Under the pieces are notes generated by a model that worked only from the letters and a program-made list of their open reading frames with translations, searched no databases and was not told the DNA's origin. DNA of 64,000 nucleotides, from contig NZ_JABACJ020000015.1 of assembly GCF_012524165.2 (NCBI RefSeq), forward strand, positions 47,914 to 111,913, read 5' to 3'. The translations under genes and the position numbers were made by a program. Of the stretch, positions 61,063 to 64,000 are shown in pieces; positions within the stretch are counted from its first letter, which is position 1, and each line of letters begins with the position of its first letter. This DNA is from Faecalicatena faecalis. Lineage in GTDB: Bacteria; Bacillota; Clostridia; Lachnospirales; Lachnospiraceae.

Positions 61063-62091
61063 ATGAAAGAACTGAGAAGTATAAATATACTGGCAATCGA
61101 GAGTTCCTGTGATGAGACAGCCGCAGCGGTTGTGAACAACGGGAGGGAGGTCCGGTCAAATGTGATCTCTTCGCAGATTGAGCTGCACAAATTATATGGT
61201 GGTGTAGTGCCGGAGATTGCATCAAGAAAACATATCGAGAAGATTAATCAAGTAATAGAGGAAGCTCTTAAGGAAGCAGGCGTGACTCTGGATGATATTG
61301 ACGCTGTCGGCGTTACCTATGGACCAGGACTCGTAGGCGCACTACTTGTTGGCGTGGCAGAAGCGAAGGCAATTGCATATGCGAGGAAGCTGCCGCTTGT
61401 GGGAGTGCATCATATCGAGGGACATATTTCAGCAAATTATATTGAGCACCCGGAATTAGAACCTCCATTTTTATGCTTGGTCGTATCAGGAGGCCATACT
61501 CATTTGGTTTGTGTAAAGGATTATGGTAAATATGAAATCCTGGGGAGAACTAGAGATGATGCTGCAGGAGAGGCTTATGACAAAGTGGCCCGTGCGATTG
61601 GATTAGGGTATCCAGGTGGGCCTAAAATAGACCGTCTTGCAAAAGAGGGAAATGCAGAAGCTATTAAATTCCCAAAGGCACATATAGAGGGTGCGCCTTA
61701 TGATTTCAGTTTCAGCGGTCTGAAATCTGCTGTGCTTAATTATATCAATGGCTGTCAGATGAAAGGTGAGTCTTATAATCCGGCGGATATTGCAGCATCT
61801 TTCCAAAAGGCGGTCGTAGATGTATTGGTAGAGAAGTCGATGGCTGCTGTAGAAGAGTATGGGATGAATAAGTTTGCCATTGCTGGAGGCGTCGCATCCA
61901 ATAGTGCGCTTCGGGAAGGCATGAAAAAGGCATGTGAGGAGAAGGGAATCGCGTTTTACTATCCGTCTCCGATTTATTGTACAGATAATGCGGCCATGAT
62001 CGGGGCAGCAGCTTATTATGAATATCTTGCAGGAACACGACATGGATGGGATTTGAATGCGGTTCCGAATCTGAAACTGGGTGAGCGCTAG
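61063..62091 (+). CDS. tsaD: tRNA threonylcarbamoyladenosine synthase TsaD
   Basis: A 342-residue Kae1/TsaD protein. It has the start [18 protein letters not shown], the metal His pair in [10 protein letters not shown] and the C-terminal [31 protein letters not shown] 61063 fits the family start; the longer frame adds 15 non-conserved residues. It adds the threonylcarbamoyl group to A37 with TsaB and TsaE, both encoded upstream. Confidence 0.96.
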   Translation: MKELRSINILAIESSCDETAAAVVNNGREVRSNVISSQIELHKLYGGVVPEIASRKHIEKINQVIEEALKEAGVTLDDIDAVGVTYGPGLVGALLVGVAEAKAIAYARKLPLVGVHHIEGHISANYIEHPELEPPFLCLVVSGGHTHLVCVKDYGKYEILGRTRDDAAGEAYDKVARAIGLGYPGGPKIDRLAKEGNAEAIKFPKAHIEGAPYDFSFSGLKSAVLNYINGCQMKGESYNPADIAASFQKAVVDVLVEKSMAAVEEYGMNKFAIAGGVASNSALREGMKKACEEKGIAFYYPSPIYCTDNAAMIGAAAYYEYLAGTRHGWDLNAVPNLKLGER

Positions 62092-62190
62092 AGGAGAAAC
62101 TGGTGATGGCAGGCCCTGGATTAGCATACGAAGCAGGCTTGCATGGAACTTTGCAGTGGGAAAGAGAAAAGGTCATAGAGGAGGAATTGT

Positions 62191-62892
62191 ATGGGAAAAG
62201 CATATTGTACGGCCATTGTACTGGCGGCCGGCCAGGGAAAACGCATGGGGACAAAAGTACACAAGCAGTATTTGGAGCTTGCCGGGAGACCGATTCTATA
62301 CTATTCACTGAAGGCTTTTGAGGAATCCGCCGTGATCGATGAAATCCTTTTGATTACTGGTGCAGGAGAAGAGGATTACTGCCGTCGTGAAATTGTAGAC
62401 AAATATAAAATCACGAAAGTGAGCAGAATCCTGCAAGGAGGAGCAGAACGTTATCATTCAGTGTGGAATGGTGTGCAGGAGCTAAAGGAGGATGGATATG
62501 TATTCATTCATGATGGGGCGCGCCCTTTTGTGGATGAGGAGATTATCTCCCGAGCTTTCCAAGAGGTTCAGGTTCACAAGGCTTGTGTGGTCGGTATGCC
62601 GGTCAAAGATACAATCAAGGTAGCGGACAAGAATGAGTTTGTGGAAAAGACTCCGAATCGGAGCAGCTTGTGGATGGTGCAGACGCCCCAGGTTTTTGAA
62701 AATCATATTGTCAGAGGTGCATATTCTATGCTGATGCGGGAATCCTATATCAATGTAACGGATGACGCGATGGTGGTTGAGCAGATGTTGAAATATCCAA
62801 TCAAGCTGGTTTATGGGTCTTACGAGAATATAAAAATCACAACACCGGAAGACTTGGAAATAGCAGAAGTTCTGGTTAAAAGAAAAAAATAA
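62191..62892 (+). CDS. ispD: 2-C-methyl-D-erythritol 4-phosphate cytidylyltransferase
   Basis: A 233-residue IspD of the MEP isoprenoid pathway. The CTP loop IVLAAGQGKRMGTKVHKQY, the HDGARPFVDE strand and WMVQTPQVFEN are conserved. It makes CDP-methylerythritol. The tsaD-ispD spacing is 99 bases. The GAGGAGG site stands right before the ATG. Confidence 0.95.
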   Translation: MGKAYCTAIVLAAGQGKRMGTKVHKQYLELAGRPILYYSLKAFEESAVIDEILLITGAGEEDYCRREIVDKYKITKVSRILQGGAERYHSVWNGVQELKEDGYVFIHDGARPFVDEEIISRAFQEVQVHKACVVGMPVKDTIKVADKNEFVEKTPNRSSLWMVQTPQVFENHIVRGAYSMLMRESYINVTDDAMVVEQMLKYPIKLVYGSYENIKITTPEDLEIAEVLVKRKK

Positions 62893-62911
62893 AAAAATTG
62901 GAAAAAAGTTG

Positions 62912-62941
62912 TTGACAGATATTTCATATATATGCTAAAAT
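62912..62941 (+). promoter_or_regulatory. Promoter of the first tRNA-Ser
   Basis: TTGACA (62912-62917), 18 bases, TAAAAT (62936-62941) with the extended element TGC. Confidence 0.7.
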
Positions 62942-63002
62942 AAACATCGTCGCGAAAGCAGACAAGATAATTGAAATTATCTGCTTATCAGACAGATAAG
63001 AT

Positions 63003-63088
63003 GGAGAGGTATCGAAGTGGTCATAACGAGGCGGTCTTGAAAACCGTTTGTCCGCAAGGGCGCGTGGGTTCGAATCCCACCCTCTCCG
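63003..63088 (+). tRNA. tRNA-Ser (anticodon UGA)
   Basis: An 86-base type II tRNA. The acceptor GGAGAGG pairs with CCTCTCC, the anticodon in CTTGAAA is TGA, a long variable arm follows and the T loop is GTTCGAATC. CCA is not encoded. A hairpin CTTATC/GATAAG stands directly before its 5' end. Confidence 0.97.
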
Positions 63089-63092
63089 TTAA

Positions 63093-63118
63093 GGAACTCA
63101 AGTGAGAGTTCCTTTTTT
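63093..63118 (+). terminator. Terminator after the first tRNA-Ser
   Basis: GGAACTC (63093) pairs with GAGTTCC (63106), followed by TTTTTT. Confidence 0.9.
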
Positions 63119-63226
63119 CTTCCTTTATCTTCCAGGAAGCGATAGCTGGATATTTGTGGCAGAATGTCTTAAAATTAAGGCGAAACCTGTAAAAGCGAAG
63201 AAAAATAAAAAAAACAAAAAAAGTAC

Positions 63227-63255
63227 TGGACAAACAGTGCTGTATCGTGTATATT
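63227..63255 (+). promoter_or_regulatory. Promoter of the second tRNA-Ser
   Basis: TGGACA (63227-63232), 17 bases, TATATT (63250-63255). Confidence 0.65.
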
Positions 63256-63271
63256 AAATACCGGACGTTTT

Positions 63272-63361
63272 GGAGAAGTACCCAAGCTGGCCGAAGGGGC
63301 TCCCCTGGAAAGGGAGTAGGTCGTTAGTAGCGGCGCGAGGGTTCAAATCCCTCCTTCTCCG
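63272..63361 (+). tRNA. tRNA-Ser (anticodon GGA)
   Basis: A 90-base type II tRNA. The acceptor GGAGAAG pairs with CTTCTCC, the anticodon in CCTGGAAAG is GGA and the T loop is GTTCAAATC. CCA is not encoded. Confidence 0.97.
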
Positions 63362-63463
63362 TTTGTCTTACGGACGACGAAAGTGATTTCGACATCAGTG
63401 AGATAAGATATCAAATCTTGTTGAGAAAAATGGAAAAACATGTAAAAAAGTTTTTTGAAAGTC

Positions 63464-63492
63464 TTGACAAACGAATTGATAAATGTTAGTAT
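63464..63492 (+). promoter_or_regulatory. rRNA operon promoter P1
   Basis: TTGACA (63464-63469), 17 bases, TAGTAT (63487-63492). Confidence 0.8.
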
Positions 63493-63550
63493 GTTTAAGC
63501 TGACTCGCAAGAGATAAGCGAAAAACAGCAAAAAACAAAAAAAAAAGTTC

Positions 63551-63579
63551 TTGACAGAGTAAAAGCGATGTGGTAATAT
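63551..63579 (+). promoter_or_regulatory. rRNA operon promoter P2
   Basis: TTGACA (63551-63556), 17 bases, TAATAT (63574-63579). The 200-base leader that follows holds short hairpins (ATGATGCACCCATC region) that may guide 16S processing. Confidence 0.85.
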
Positions 63580-63781
63580 ATAGAGGTTACTGCTTTGGGA
63601 GCAAGAACAAAGAACCTTGATAATTAAACAATAGACAACAAACCCTTGAAAATTTCTTATAGAGAAAATTTTTAAGAACAGCATCATTTATGATGCACCC
63701 ATCACCAAGAGAAATCTTGATGATAAGAACAGTAAAAGGGATAGAATTAGCTAGTAGCGATTCTTGAACTGGAACAAACAC

Positions 63782-64000
<219 letters not shown>

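Overview
The window looks like a chromosomal segment from an anaerobic gut Firmicute of the family Lachnospiraceae, probably close to Dorea. This rests on the start of a 16S rRNA gene at the right edge, moderate GC content, strong GGAGG ribosome binding sites, sigma-A promoters, a T-box leader, and an oxygen-sensitive enzyme set: two glycyl-radical enzymes, a ferredoxin-linked Etf/lactate dehydrogenase and a class III ribonucleotide reductase. The genus is a judgement from memory of 16S sequences and was not tested.

Layout. 1-4650: hydroxyproline-to-proline module (activase end, hypD, a divergent GntR regulator, acylphosphatase, proC) with repeated TGTATACA operators. 4800-8870: TetR regulator, nrdG, and nrdD behind two NrdR boxes. 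8877-12821 (minus strand): small membrane protein, CdaR-type regulator, an orphan MsmX-type sugar ABC ATPase, a mini MerR protein and a GPP34-like protein. 13168-21600: two DMT exporters, a papain-like protein of unknown role, an arylsulfate sulfotransferase, cyclophilin, the ECF transporter core and truA. 21934-29773: an amino-sugar cluster resembling sialic acid use (aldolase, CUT1 ABC importer, GldA-like dehydrogenase, CE7 esterase, nanE, RpiR regulator). 29890-33299: EtfB, EtfA and LctD, an electron-confurcating lactate dehydrogenase. 33414-38336: YheO-like regulator divergent from RidA, aminotransferase, DUF819 permease and an AstE/AspA-type deacylase. 38338-44861: nagB, nagA, a degenerate transglutaminase-like protein, a BglG-family antiterminator, EIIA and a NagE-like EIIBC, with a promoter-RAT-terminator leader before each half. 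44943-51853: cutC, T-box and tyrS, redox genes, a GH13 amylase, and rplM-rpsI. 51893-62892: oxidoreductase, membrane proteins, split purine-pathway enzymes, t6A genes (tsaE, tsaB-rimI fusion, tsaD), rnz and ispD. 62912-64000: two tRNA-Ser genes and the start of an rRNA operon with tandem promoters.

How the parts may work together. The amino-sugar cluster, nagA/nagB and the GlcNAc-type PTS converge on GlcNAc-6-phosphate, then fructose-6-phosphate. The CUT1 importer has no ATPase of its own; the MsmX-type ATPase at 10392 is a natural partner. The RAT before nagB and the RAT before the antiterminator/PTS operon imply one antitermination regulon for GlcNAc uptake and breakdown. HypD and ProC give hydroxyproline to proline.

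No CRISPR array, prophage or insertion sequence was seen.
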